Assembly (NCBI RefSeq): GCF_000518805.1
Contig: NZ_JAEH01000009.1
Location: 1-64,000 of the forward strand
DNA length: 64,000 bases
Source: Shewanella waksmanii ATCC BAA-643
GTDB lineage: Bacteria; Pseudomonadota; Gammaproteobacteria; Enterobacterales; Shewanellaceae
Reading direction: 5' to 3'
Below the pieces are notes generated by a model that made no database searches, had not been told where the DNA came from, and was given only the letters and a program-made list of their open reading frames with translations. Position numbers and translations under genes: made by a program. Positions 29,657-39,339 of the stretch are shown here, one piece after another. How positions within the stretch are numbered: position 1 is the stretch's first letter; each line of letters begins with the position of its first letter.

Positions 29657-32632
29657 TTATTGCGCAGTGATGTTGACCACTAAGCTTGCTCCTTGGCTAC
29701 TTGGTGCGCCATCAGCACTGACATAGTACCAACCTACTGCTGGCGAGTTTACTGTAATTGACTCAGCATTACCGGCATTTTCAGACTTTGCATCATAAGC
29801 AGATGCACTTGCCCAGGTTGAACCATTGGCGTAAATATCAACGTTGCCGCTACCATGATCGGTATCTATTTGGATACTCGCTGTCCCTGCTGGCACATAG
29901 AAGTAGTAGCTTGAATGATCATCGGCGATACATACTGCCTCACCAAAATTGAGCCCGCCATAACTGTATGGTGCTTGAGTAGCACAAGCATCATCAACAT
30001 TGCTGACTCCGCCATTGTCTCCACCACCATTGTCACCGCCGCCATTATCTCCTCCACCGTTGGTTGGTGCCGACTCGCTGACCGTTAAGCTAACACCATC
30101 GAAAGCAACACTGGCGACAGTAGAGATGTATACCCAGCCACGGTTGGCCACAACACTGATTAACTCTTCATTGCCCGAAGTCGCTGACAATGCTGTGTAA
30201 CTTGTGGAGCTCGCCCAGGTATTTTGATTAAAGTACAAATCAACATCACCGTTACCACCACTGGTCGAGATGTATAGCTGGGTGTTGTCACTATCAACAT
30301 AGGTATAATATGAGTTTCTTCCGGTTCCCGCGACACATGCAGTGGTATCTTGAATCAAATTACCGCTACTGATTGTCGCCGTTCCGCAGTGTGCTACCGG
30401 ATCGCCACCGCCATTATCGGCATCAGCATTGTCACCAATACCATTGCCGTTTTCGTCGGCCCACTCGTTCGGGTCGCTTGGGAATGCATCACTATTATCA
30501 CCATAACCATCACCGTCACTGTCTACGGTTTCGCTCGCATCATTAGGGAAAGCGTCGGCATTATCACCTACGCCATCACCATCTGAATCTTTGGTTTCAC
30601 TAGGATCAAACGGGAACGCATCTTCACCATCAACCACACCATCGCCATCGCTATCCACTGGCGTGACAACCCCTCCACTAAGTGGCGTATCGTTACTCGT
30701 AACGGTCGTTAACCAAGTGTTCCATTCTGCGTCATATTGAGTGCCGATATCGTTGTCTATATAGGCAAGCCATCCTGCTGCATCACCGCCGCGAGCCAGA
30801 ACCAATAGCTCATCAACATCAGATCTATGCTGTTCAAACAGGAATCTAACGGCTAGATAGCCCCAACGATAAACCCTATCGGTACCGCTGTTATAGGTGT
30901 TGGATAAAATTTCACTGAGACTAAACTCTTGAGTACGTGCAAGGGCCACGGCATCATCATTGCGATTTTGCTGAGAGATGTATTCTGCTAATCCTTCAGA
31001 CCACCACACCGATTTACCCGTATCAATGTCAAAGTAGTTAAATGCGCCATATTGATTGAAACGACCATCGAGGTAATGCACATATTCGTGGCGTAAATTC
31101 CATACCAAAATATCTTCGGTCCACGTCGCTTCATGGGCAATAAAGCGCGCCTGATTACCCACTTGTGATGGCGTCCCTTCTAGATACATCCCGCCGTTAT
31201 CAGTGCTAATGCCAAAAATCGTACCCGCATATTGGTCATAGTCATCGTAACTATCAAAAATATTAACTTCTAGGTTGGTATTGTTGTCGTCTGCGACTGG
31301 CTGATACCCTGTCGCCAAAACGTCGTGAAACAACACTTCTTCTTCACCCATGAGATCGCATGATTGCTGTAACTCAGCATTGGACATCTGTTGAGCACGA
31401 ATATTAATCGTGTCGCTACAGTTATAATGAATCGATAAAACAGTATCTTCTAATTCCTGTTCCCAATTACAAATACCAAACTGCTCACACTCGCCAGGGT
31501 TGTAATAGTCTAAGTATCCGGCTGCATCAGCCCACTGTTTAGATAGGCGCTCAAACTTATTCATGTAGGTTTGTGTGCCAGTGTTCAACTCTGTTTTCAA
31601 ACTCGCTGGCAGATTTCCATCAGCTTGATATACGTAGAATCGGCCATATTCGTGGAAAGCGTCCGTCGACTCCCAATCATAGGCAGAATTAATAATGTAA
31701 TCAGAGGTGGCTACGTTTAATAACGCGGCTCTTAACTCACCAAGCTCCATCGCCGCTTGGGTGTAACGGCTTTCCCACTGCCCATAATACAAGGTCGTTA
31801 GCGCTTTGGTCATCGCTGTACGATGAGCTGGCACGGCTAAATGCTCAGCATTAAAGCCATCAAGATATTGGGTGATTGCCCCGACTGACTCATAGATGCT
31901 GTCAGCACTATCCCAAGCAATAAAGAACTCTTGAAGAGTGTTACCTTGCATCTCACTGGTATCGTTAAACACTGGATTGGCGGTATAAGCTATCAGTAGA
32001 TCACGTAGTGCATCTGCTGGCTGGCTATTGGCGTATGTCAATGCATCGTTGTAATACTCAATGTAAAACGCACCGCGGAGGAAATAGATCAGGTTAAGCA
32101 TTTCACTGCCCGTGCTACTGTCATAGCTGGCAGCCTGTGCTTTAGCAAAATTAGCAACATCAATGACATTTTGTGGCTGGTAAGCGGCAACAGCCGTAGC
32201 GTCATTATTTGAATACAGTTCTGAAATACAGGCAAAATCTGCGCTGCGAACAAAATCATACAATGCCGCACCCGTTAGATTGTTGAACTGATCGTAACCA
32301 TTACATGGATCGGCTTCCGCTTCTGGTCCAGCGTTGCCAAGCATACCTAGAGGCGCAGTAACCTTAGCGCGATCGGCTTTATCAGCTTGTTTTAGGCTAG
32401 ATAAATGACGCTCATTAACGCGAGTCGTTGCATGCTGACCGGGTTGACGGTCAACCAATGATGTTGTGGTCACTGGCTTTACTACAACTGGAGTCACAGC
32501 ATCCTTGCCGTGTTGTAAACTGTTTGCTAGGGCACCTGAAGCGGGAATTAACGCGGCTGAGCAGGCTAAAGCCAGCAGCGAAGCGCGAAACTTACCGCGA
32601 GTGCTTAGCAGGTGTTGAGGTGGATTTTTCAT
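29657..32632 (-). CDS. Secreted microbial collagenase (peptidase family M9)
   Basis: This is a 991-residue secreted zinc peptidase. The signal peptide is about residues 1-37 (ends SGALA). The M9 N-terminal activator region (about 110-400) precedes the catalytic domain, which has HEYVH at 515-519 and a Glu ligand in WWSEGLAEY near 546. Next come four DSDGDGxGDxxDAFP calcium-binding repeats (about 660-735) and two pre-peptidase C-terminal (PPC) domains separated by a (GGGDN) linker. M9 enzymes degrade collagen or gelatin and supply peptides. GGAG lies 7 nt before the ATG. It is monocistronic. Secretion by a type II system is likely but not shown here. Confidence 0.93.
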   Translation of the reverse strand: MKNPPQHLLSTRGKFRASLLALACSAALIPASGALANSLQHGKDAVTPVVVKPVTTTSLVDRQPGQHATTRVNERHLSSLKQADKADRAKVTAPLGMLGNAGPEAEADPCNGYDQFNNLTGAALYDFVRSADFACISELYSNNDATAVAAYQPQNVIDVANFAKAQAASYDSSTGSEMLNLIYFLRGAFYIEYYNDALTYANSQPADALRDLLIAYTANPVFNDTSEMQGNTLQEFFIAWDSADSIYESVGAITQYLDGFNAEHLAVPAHRTAMTKALTTLYYGQWESRYTQAAMELGELRAALLNVATSDYIINSAYDWESTDAFHEYGRFYVYQADGNLPASLKTELNTGTQTYMNKFERLSKQWADAAGYLDYYNPGECEQFGICNWEQELEDTVLSIHYNCSDTINIRAQQMSNAELQQSCDLMGEEEVLFHDVLATGYQPVADDNNTNLEVNIFDSYDDYDQYAGTIFGISTDNGGMYLEGTPSQVGNQARFIAHEATWTEDILVWNLRHEYVHYLDGRFNQYGAFNYFDIDTGKSVWWSEGLAEYISQQNRNDDAVALARTQEFSLSEILSNTYNSGTDRVYRWGYLAVRFLFEQHRSDVDELLVLARGGDAAGWLAYIDNDIGTQYDAEWNTWLTTVTSNDTPLSGGVVTPVDSDGDGVVDGEDAFPFDPSETKDSDGDGVGDNADAFPNDASETVDSDGDGYGDNSDAFPSDPNEWADENGNGIGDNADADNGGGDPVAHCGTATISSGNLIQDTTACVAGTGRNSYYTYVDSDNTQLYISTSGGNGDVDLYFNQNTWASSTSYTALSATSGNEELISVVANRGWVYISTVASVAFDGVSLTVSESAPTNGGGDNGGGDNGGGDNGGVSNVDDACATQAPYSYGGLNFGEAVCIADDHSSYYFYVPAGTASIQIDTDHGSGNVDIYANGSTWASASAYDAKSENAGNAESITVNSPAVGWYYVSADGAPSSQGASLVVNITAQ

Positions 32633-32979
32633 GCTGATTCTCCAATCAAAAAGTCAGCAGGGCCTTCGCCCTGCAGCAATGTTACTCATATCTGATGCTT
32701 GATTATTTCTCTGCGGAAATATCTCAAACGGTATTTGTTATTTTTTGAGAACAAAAAGTTAAATTTTTGTTACGAAATTATTTATAACAAATATTGTATG
32801 CAATATGCAACATTCAGTCGGAGACAAAATTTCACCATCACAGCAGTCCATTACAAAAATACGATTGATAGCGCTACAAGATCAGTCAGTTAACTTAAAC
32901 AACATATTTAACGACCTTGGAGCTAAATAACCTTGATACCAAAAAATCTCTGGCTTATCCCGCTTAGGTTAGCGACTAT
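32633..32979. other. Divergent intergenic region, 347 bp, AT-rich
   Basis: This region separates the collagenase gene from the LysE-type gene. It holds a 10-bp inverted repeat, TATTTGTTAT (32732-32741) and ATAACAAATA (32784-32793), set 42 bp apart, which could be paired protein sites upstream of the collagenase gene. I see no small gene. Confidence 0.45.
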
Positions 32980-33612
32980 ATGCAGCTGTACGGCTACAAC
33001 GACATTACGGCAGGCATGGAATTTATTATTGCAGTTGCACTCTTTGCATTTTCATCGGGTATCACCCCAGGTCCAAACAACATCATGCTGATGACATCAG
33101 GGGTGAATTTTGGTGTGCAGCGTTCACTACCACATTTGTGCGGGATCTGTTTGGGATTTCCAGTAATGGTATTGGCCATTGGCCTAGGATTAACAACACT
33201 ATTTAACCAATACCCTATTTTGCATACGATAATTAAGTATGTTGGCATTGGCTACTTGCTATACTTAGCTTGGCTAATCGCCAACAGTAGCAGCAAAATG
33301 GAAGGGGTTGCGAAAGCTAATCCGTTGACCTTTATTCAAGCAGCAGCGTTTCAATGGGTGAATCCAAAGGGTTGGATTATGGCGATTGGCGCCGTTGCCA
33401 CCTTTACCTCAATCGAGCAACCTCTGGTGCCACAAGTGGTGAGTATTGCCAGTATTTTTCTTGCGGTTGCCCTACCCTGTGCTTTGGTATGGCTAGGTTT
33501 TGGCGTTGCCTTAAAAAGGCTCTTAAAAAATCAACGTCAACAACGGGTTTTTAACATCAGTATGGCGCTCTTGCTTGTTGCCTCTATCATACCTATGATT
33601 GCTCCCCAATAA
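32980..33612 (+). CDS. LysE-family amino acid exporter
   Basis: The 210 residues have about six hydrophobic segments. The LysE/RhtB signature GITPGPNNIMLMTSGVNFG lies at about 28-46, near the start of the first loop, and a mid-protein WVNPKGW near 127 is also typical. Such proteins export amino acids (lysine, threonine, homoserine) or related compounds; the substrate cannot be told. ATG 32980 has only a weak AGG, and the start could be ATG 33016 (MEFIIAVALF), which better matches family N-termini. DUF1415 follows after about 20 bp. Confidence 0.85.
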   Translation: MQLYGYNDITAGMEFIIAVALFAFSSGITPGPNNIMLMTSGVNFGVQRSLPHLCGICLGFPVMVLAIGLGLTTLFNQYPILHTIIKYVGIGYLLYLAWLIANSSSKMEGVAKANPLTFIQAAAFQWVNPKGWIMAIGAVATFTSIEQPLVPQVVSIASIFLAVALPCALVWLGFGVALKRLLKNQRQQRVFNISMALLLVASIIPMIAPQ

Positions 33613-33632
33613 CGTACTTAAAAAGATTGTCC

Positions 33633-34190
33633 ATGGATACTGTTGAACTAAGCCCGGCGCAACAAACAAGAAACTGGGTAGAAAAGGTCATCATGAAATA
33701 CAACATATGCCCTTTTGCCCGCCAAGAAGTGCTGCGTAATAGCATTTGCTACCAAGTCGTTGACGAGCAAGCACTAGCCGAAGTCTTGACCGCCTTTATC
33801 AAGGCTTGCCAAACGCTTGATGAAAACCCTCAAATAGAGACTAGCTTATTTATTATACCGCGAGGGTTTGAAGGCTTTTATCAATACTTAGACTTGGTCG
33901 ATATCGCAACCGACTTACTTATCGAACAAGGCTATGAAGGCACTTACCAGTTGGCAAGCTTTCATCCTGATTACTGCTTTGATGGCGAGCCACAAAATAG
34001 CGCTGCCAACTATACCAACCGCTCTCCTTTTCCAACAATACATATCATTAGAGAGACGAGTATGGAACAGGCCTTAGCTGACTATGACGACCCAGAATCG
34101 ATACCTGAACGCAATATTGCTTTTGCCAATCGTAAAGGCAGTGAGTTTTTTGCAAATCTGCTTCAGTCTTGCGCACATAAGAGCCAATAA
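33633..34190 (+). CDS. DUF1415 family protein
   Basis: About 185 residues, soluble. The family pattern as I remember it is seen in NWVEKVIMKYNICPFAR (about 14-30), SLFIIPRGFEGFYQYLDLVD in the middle, and LASFHPDYCFDG with AANYTNRSPFPTIHIIRE later. The clustered His, Asp and Cys residues suggest a metal or catalytic site, but no activity is known to me. I use ATG 33633; a TTG two codons earlier is possible. It follows the LysE-type gene after 20 bp and probably shares its transcript. Confidence 0.8.
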   Translation: MDTVELSPAQQTRNWVEKVIMKYNICPFARQEVLRNSICYQVVDEQALAEVLTAFIKACQTLDENPQIETSLFIIPRGFEGFYQYLDLVDIATDLLIEQGYEGTYQLASFHPDYCFDGEPQNSAANYTNRSPFPTIHIIRETSMEQALADYDDPESIPERNIAFANRKGSEFFANLLQSCAHKSQ

Positions 34191-34242
34191 ACATATAGTC
34201 AATTTGGTTGAGCAATAAATTAGTTAACCTAATGGAATAACA

Positions 34243-34995
34243 ATGGCGACAAAATACTACGTAATTTGGGCGGGACGTCAAACCGGAATTTTTACCGATT
34301 GGCCTACAGCAAAAGCACAAGTCGACGGTTTTGCCGGTGCGCGCTACAAATCATTTAAAAGCCGTGAAGAAGCTGAATCGGCCTTTAAGCACCGCCCAGC
34401 TCCCCAAAAGGCCACATCCACAAAAGCGGCATCAAAAACCGATACCCAAGCCAAGTTATTGGCTGCTAAACCTAACTCTGATATCGATATCTATACCGAT
34501 GGCGGCTGCGAACCTAATCCTGGAGAAGCGGGCTCAGGCATTGCCGTATACAAAACAGGTCAGTTAGACCAGCTTTGGTATGGGCTTTATCACCCGGATG
34601 GTACTAACAACAGTGCGGAACTCAATGCACTCTATCAAGCGCTTCTATTAGCGAAGAAGTATATCGCGCTAGATCTCCAAGTGCATATTCACAGTGACTC
34701 TCAGTACTCTCTTAATTGCATCACTAATTGGGCATATTCATGGAAAGCCAAAGGTTGGAAGCGCAAGACTGCTGGGGATATTAAAAACTTAACCATCATT
34801 CAGCAAGCTCACGCGCTATATGATGAAATTAAAGAACAAGTCACAATTAGCCATGTAGCTGCCCATATTGGCATTGAAGGTAATGAGCTCGCGGATCGCA
34901 TGTCTATTTATGCCATCGATGTAAAAGATTCTGCTTTTACGCGTTACCCAGACCCTATCGATGTTGACGCAATACTCGCACTAAGAACAGGCTAG
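34243..34995 (+). CDS. Ribonuclease HI with N-terminal hybrid-binding domain
   Basis: This nuclease cleaves the RNA strand of RNA-DNA hybrids. The 250 residues start with an RNH1_N/viroplasmin-like hybrid-binding domain (1-50, KYYVIWAGRQTGIFTDWPTA). An Ala/Lys linker follows, then the RNase H domain from about 80. The active-site residues are Asp86 (YTDGG), Glu126 (NSAEL), Asp152 (HSDSQYS) and Asp218 (NELAD), with His208 in the flexible loop. This eukaryote-like layout differs from the 155-residue E. coli RnhA, so it is probably a second RNase H. A weak GGA precedes the ATG. Confidence 0.9.
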   Translation: MATKYYVIWAGRQTGIFTDWPTAKAQVDGFAGARYKSFKSREEAESAFKHRPAPQKATSTKAASKTDTQAKLLAAKPNSDIDIYTDGGCEPNPGEAGSGIAVYKTGQLDQLWYGLYHPDGTNNSAELNALYQALLLAKKYIALDLQVHIHSDSQYSLNCITNWAYSWKAKGWKRKTAGDIKNLTIIQQAHALYDEIKEQVTISHVAAHIGIEGNELADRMSIYAIDVKDSAFTRYPDPIDVDAILALRTG

Positions 34996-35019
34996 TCGTC
35001 AACATTAGCCTATTTTGCT

Positions 35020-35050
35020 AACGCTAGCGTTGTTAGTCAGCGCTAGCGTT
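35020..35050 (+). terminator. Inverted repeat after the RNase H gene, possible terminator
   Basis: AACGCTAGCG and CGCTAGCGTT form a 10-bp stem around an 11-nt loop. A short T stretch follows about 9 bp later (GTTTTTC). Each arm lies in or next to the self-complementary AACGCTAGCGTT. The T run is displaced, so terminator function is uncertain. Confidence 0.45.
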
Positions 35051-35115
35051 ATAATAAGTTTTTCTTAGTGTTTTAATCACAAATCTTTAGCGCTACGAAC
35101 TAATCAACACCCTGC

Positions 35116-35156
35116 CTATATTCTAATAACTATATTCTAAGAACTATATTCTATAC
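35116..35156. repeat. 14-bp tandem repeat, nearly three copies
   Basis: The unit CTATATTCTAAKAA occurs at 35116-35129 and 35130-35143, and incompletely at 35144-35156. It is non-coding. Copy number may vary between strains. Confidence 0.75.
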
Positions 35157-35876
35157 CTCGGCATAACTCGTTCACTCTAAATATATATTTACTATTAACC
35201 AACGAAAGTGCGACATGATACACACTGGCTTTTTCGATCGAACCCCACCCGACAATCAACTGTATACACAAATAGATATAAACCATATTTCCTAGCTTCA
35301 TTGCTAAATACCTTAAAAATATTAGTCACCCCAGAATAGGATTTATTATTGTTCTGCCGTACTCACAACAAGCGCATTAGCGGTACTTCACTATGGCATA
35401 AGGTTTTATTCATAATTAGCTATCGTAAACCCTAATGGTGATAGTAGATACCACCGCATGACTTAAAAAATTGGTAGATTTTATGGTATACATCCCGCCT
35501 AGAGAAATTATCATCTGCATCGATAGCGATGAGCATCACTATGGCTTGTACAAGTGCTTTGGGTTACATCGAAGGTTAGTAATCGGCTAAGGAAAGGTAG
35601 GATAACCCTCAGGTATTAATATAGACAGCAATACATAACGGATAAATATTATACAAACAGCCCAACTAAATAATTTTAATCGCTAGGGTAACGAATAAAT
35701 AAGATAGCAATCTAAACAATCAAAAAATACACACCCCATTAAAAAATTAACACAGCAAGCCAAATTAAATAACCACAAAAACACAAAAGAAACCAATTGT
35801 ATCGACAGTGTTATGCCTCCTGTATAATTTTCGACCAAACAGTAGATTCAACTTGTTAAACAGCTCAACATTTGTA

Positions 35877-35918
35877 TTGATAAACATCAAAAATGTTGTT
35901 TAAATGTGCCGGAATGAT
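35877..35918 (+). promoter_or_regulatory. FNR/EtrA-type site with matching -10 box
   Basis: TTGATAAACATCAA (35877-35890) matches the FNR consensus TTGAT-4N-ATCAA exactly. If FNR sits at -41.5, as at class II promoters, transcription starts near 35925; the hexamer AATGAT (35913-35918) then falls exactly at -12 to -7 and matches TATAAT at four of six positions. The transcript would run rightwards towards the chemoreceptor gene, 510 bp away, with no terminator between. Confidence 0.6.
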
Positions 35919-36066
35919 TAGTGGCAAATAAATTACATCTATTATTTTAGCAAATATACCTTGAGCTAGCGGTATACAAATATATGTAGAGCAACAAAGT
36001 ATAAGAGTTAAGTTGAGCATAGATTAAATACAAGAGCTGTTAGTAAACCGTACTGAGGTGATATCA

Positions 36067-36180
36067 GTGCATGGAAGTTTAGACTTGACTGGTGTCATCG
36101 TGCAGTCAATATGTTCAACATGGAAAAGTTCACTTAAATCACTCCCCCAGTCGCAATTCCCTAACAGAATATCCAGTTAA
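36067..36180 (+). CDS. Possible 37-residue open reading frame
   Basis: GTG 36067 has a well-placed GAGG (36055-36058, 8-nt spacer) and lies on the predicted FNR-dependent transcript. The product starts VHGSLDLTGVIVQSICSTW. I recognise no family; a faint likeness to the start of TusA-type proteins (LDLxG) is too weak to use. It may be a leader peptide, a remnant, or chance. Confidence 0.25.
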   Translation: MHGSLDLTGVIVQSICSTWKSSLKSLPQSQFPNRISS

Positions 36181-36437
36181 TTATCAAGCTTTGCTTTGGC
36201 CGTAAGTCAACAATTTTTATAGCAAAATTTTTGCCTAAAAGGGACTTATATACTAGTAACTATATAGCTAGGTAATCTACTCGTTAGCATCGGCTTTCAG
36301 TTAAAAAGCGGTTACAAAAATAGTAAACCATTGATAATTAATGTTAAACGTTTTGGCTAACGTGATAGCCGCACTACCTGCTAATTCTATTCATAGTTTG
36401 AATATTTGAACACGTGAGAAGCTTAGGGCTTAAATAT

Positions 36438-38054
36438 ATGAAATTAAATCGCATTAAGATCAAACACCGAATAGCCTTACTCACGCTAGTAGCTATTTTG
36501 TCATTCATTTGCTCATTGGTGATCAACAATAATAGTGTTCAGGAAAACGCTGAACGACTCAACCGTGTCAACTCTCAATTGTTTCCAGTGTTAAAACTGG
36601 CAACGGTCAATGAAGGATTGATGATTCAGCTGGATCAGAATATTCAATCTGCGGTCACCACCGGCGAAGAAGATGCGCTGATCACCGTAGAAAAAATGGT
36701 TGGCCAAATTACTACTAACCTCAACGACATAGCCCGATTGTTGCCGGAAGAAGCCAACGATGCCCAATTTATGCGCAATGAACTTGGCGTTTATCACAAC
36801 AATGCTAAGAGCCTGGTAGCCGAGTTTCTTAAAGACGATGTCGACTTTAATCGCATCAAAAATCAGGCGGCGGACAATGCTGCACGTTATGAAAAGCTGT
36901 TAGGACAGTTTCATCAGAAACAGCTCAATTTTTCAGAACAGTTTGCTCAGTCTATCCAGCAAACCCTCGACAGCTCAGACAGTGCTTCAATTTCGATGTT
37001 AACCATTGGCATTATTGCATCGATATTGCTTGTTATCGTCGGATTACTGGTCAATCGCTCAATCATTGTCACCATTAGGAGTGTCAGCGATTCCTTGCAA
37101 AATATCTCTGAAGGAGAAGGCGATCTACGCTCGCGAATTGAGTACGATGGCAAAGATGAAATTAGCACCCTTGTGCACTGGTTTAACCAATTTGTGGGCA
37201 AACTGCAATCCTCTATTGCTGACACTCAAAAAACCACCGAGAGCTTAGGCCAAGTATCAAACACCTTACTGACAAGCTGTAAAAACAGTGAAATAACCGT
37301 GGCTGAGCAAAACCAATCGGTGGAACAAATTTCCAATGCTATGCGTGAAATGTTTGTCAGTGTTGAACACATTGCTGAATATGCAACCAATGCGGCTTCG
37401 GAAGCTGAGAATGCTAATCAAGAAGCCCAACGTGGCCAAGATGTTGTTGCCAATGCGATTTCAACTATTAATCGCTTATCGGAAGAGGTGAAAACCACCG
37501 CTGTTGTGGTTAATCAGCTTGATGCCTTTACCAACAACGTTAACGACATCTTAGATACTATTCGTGGTATTGCTGAACAAACCAACCTATTGGCACTCAA
37601 TGCTGCCATTGAAGCGGCACGGGCCGGTGAGCAAGGCCGCGGCTTTGCTGTGGTCGCCGATGAGGTTCGAACTCTCGCCTCACGCACACAAACCTCAACC
37701 GAAGAGATCCAGCAAGTCTTACAAGAGCTACGCTCAACTTCAACACAAGCGGTTGAAGCGATGCAGCGTGGCATTGAAACCGCTGACGAAGGGGTACAAA
37801 GCACCTCACTTGCAGGCGATGCACTCATTAGCATCACCGACAAAGTCAGCGCAATTGTAGTGGTTAACGAACAGATAGCCGCTGCCACTGAGGAGCAACA
37901 CAATACCTCTGTTTTGATTCAGCAGTATGTTGCTGAAATTGAAAACAATGCACAGAAAGTAAAAATCACCACCGATGAATTAGGTGGGATCAGTTATGAC
38001 ATCGAAGGCGTGAGTAATCAGCTTGGTGCGATTACTGATCAATTTAAAGTGTAA
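36438..38054 (+). CDS. Methyl-accepting chemotaxis protein
   Basis: This chemoreceptor has about 538 residues. The first membrane helix is at about 10-30 ([18 protein letters not shown]), followed by a periplasmic helical-bundle sensor (about 31-180) and a second helix ([21 protein letters not shown], about 185-205). A HAMP domain comes next, then the signalling coiled coil with the hairpin tip [20 protein letters not shown] and [18 protein letters not shown] 36438 is preferred because AGGG lies 9 nt upstream; GTG 36414 is the alternative. A porin and a phosphate-binding-type protein follow on the same strand. The ligand is unknown. An FNR-type site lies upstream. Confidence 0.93.
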   Translation: MKLNRIKIKHRIALLTLVAILSFICSLVINNNSVQENAERLNRVNSQLFPVLKLATVNEGLMIQLDQNIQSAVTTGEEDALITVEKMVGQITTNLNDIARLLPEEANDAQFMRNELGVYHNNAKSLVAEFLKDDVDFNRIKNQAADNAARYEKLLGQFHQKQLNFSEQFAQSIQQTLDSSDSASISMLTIGIIASILLVIVGLLVNRSIIVTIRSVSDSLQNISEGEGDLRSRIEYDGKDEISTLVHWFNQFVGKLQSSIADTQKTTESLGQVSNTLLTSCKNSEITVAEQNQSVEQISNAMREMFVSVEHIAEYATNAASEAENANQEAQRGQDVVANAISTINRLSEEVKTTAVVVNQLDAFTNNVNDILDTIRGIAEQTNLLALNAAIEAARAGEQGRGFAVVADEVRTLASRTQTSTEEIQQVLQELRSTSTQAVEAMQRGIETADEGVQSTSLAGDALISITDKVSAIVVVNEQIAAATEEQHNTSVLIQQYVAEIENNAQKVKITTDELGGISYDIEGVSNQLGAITDQFKV

Positions 38055-38089
38055 CTGAAAAATAATAACCGTATCGGGGATATATAGAG

Positions 38090-39328
38090 ATGAACGACAA
38101 AATCAACTTCAACTTTGCGTTGAAAAGCCTAGCCATGGCGGTTTCAGTGGCATTGGTACCAGCTCAAGCTTTTGCAGCTGACGAGCAAAATACCGATGAG
38201 AAAATCGCTAAACTAGAACAGCAAGTCAAAGACTTGCAGCAACAACAAACCGCCAGTTTAGCTGATCGCTTCAAGTTCAATGGCTTCATGAGCGGCGCCT
38301 ATGTTTCAGCTGACAACAACTCAGGCTATCTGGGTAGCAGCACCTCTGCTGATTTTAGCGAAGAGAGTAAAATGGGCTTCCAAGCTACGTTTGCCATCAC
38401 ACCACAAACCCAAGCGGTCATGCAGCTGATGATGAAAGGCGAAAATGACTGGGACGTCGAGGCTGAGTGGGCGTATGTTTCTCATCGTTTTGACGGCGGT
38501 GTTCAAGTACGTGGTGGTAAGTTACGCGTACCATTATTTATGTACTCAGATTACTTAGATGTCGGTTACGCCCAACCGTTTGCACGTCCACCAGAGGAAG
38601 TCTACGGCACGGTACCTTTCACAACGTACACCGGTGGCGATATCAGTTATGACATTGACTTCGACGATTCAACCTTAACTATGCAAGCTTTTGGTGGTGA
38701 ATCTGAGGAAGCTGGCATCGACATCAGCAATATTATCGGTGCCAACGTAAGTTGGACAGATGAAATCTGGACTTTACGGGCAGTATACGGTCAAGCGAGC
38801 CTAGATGGCCCAGTGACACGCCCTACCACAATCACAATGGCCGATCCGACCACGGGCCTACCAGTTGATGTGAACGTTAACGTGCGCATTTTAGATCTTG
38901 ATAGCGAAAAAGCCACATTTGCGGGTGTTGGTGCCAGCTACGACAATGGCCAATTTTTGGCAGTCGCCGAATGGACACGCGCAGAGGTTGCAGGTCAATA
39001 CTCAGACTCAGATGCAGGTTACATCACGTTAGGTTACCGCATTAACGCATTTACTCCCTATGTCACGGCCGCTTACTATGAAACACAAGATGACGATGAA
39101 AGAGTCGTAGTCGATGAAAATAGCGCGATCCTTGCGGCGCTTTTCAACGGCCAACGCACATCGTACAGTGCCGGCCTGCGTTGGGATGCACTAGATAACT
39201 TGGCGGTGAAGTTTGATGTAACTTACGCAACCGACTTTGGTGACACTTCAGGTGGATTCCAGACAAATGTGTTGCGTGAGTACGACGATGTGACTGTCTA
39301 CACTGTTAAATTTGACGTCGTATTTTAA
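38090..39328 (+). CDS. Outer-membrane porin
   Basis: The 412 residues start with a signal peptide (cleavage after AQAFA, about 29). A short coiled coil follows (KIAKLEQQVKDLQQQQ, about 38-53), then a beta-barrel of alternating strands that ends YTVKFDVVF, with the terminal Phe needed for outer-membrane insertion. The coiled coil before the barrel is typical of trimeric DcaP/OprP-like porins. It lies 35 bp after the chemoreceptor and 11 bp before a phosphate-binding-type protein, which suggests uptake of an anion such as phosphate. The substrate is not shown by sequence. Confidence 0.85.
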   Translation: MNDKINFNFALKSLAMAVSVALVPAQAFAADEQNTDEKIAKLEQQVKDLQQQQTASLADRFKFNGFMSGAYVSADNNSGYLGSSTSADFSEESKMGFQATFAITPQTQAVMQLMMKGENDWDVEAEWAYVSHRFDGGVQVRGGKLRVPLFMYSDYLDVGYAQPFARPPEEVYGTVPFTTYTGGDISYDIDFDDSTLTMQAFGGESEEAGIDISNIIGANVSWTDEIWTLRAVYGQASLDGPVTRPTTITMADPTTGLPVDVNVNVRILDLDSEKATFAGVGASYDNGQFLAVAEWTRAEVAGQYSDSDAGYITLGYRINAFTPYVTAAYYETQDDDERVVVDENSAILAALFNGQRTSYSAGLRWDALDNLAVKFDVTYATDFGDTSGGFQTNVLREYDDVTVYTVKFDVVF

Positions 39329-39339
39329 GGAGCGCAGCC

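Larger units (their letters stand above)
34996..36437. other. 1.4-kb AT-rich region without a convincing gene
   Basis: No reading frame of 60 or more codons exists here on either strand, and by eye the region is clearly more AT-rich than its neighbours. It holds, in order, an inverted repeat after the RNase H gene (35020-35050), a 14-bp tandem repeat (35116-35156), short open frames of doubtful value (35215-35295, 35483-35590, 36067-36180), and an FNR-type site (35877-35890). It could be a decayed gene region, a long leader of the chemoreceptor gene, or the seat of a small RNA. Confidence 0.7.

Noticed and set aside
35483-35590. 35-codon frame in the 1.4-kb AT-rich region
   Set aside because: It has no proper ribosome site and no recognisable family. 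It contains an imperfect inverted repeat that better explains its sequence.
36067-36180. TusA-family fragment
   Set aside because: The likeness rests on LDLxG and a few spaced residues; the key Cys-Pro motif is absent. I keep it only as a possible short frame.
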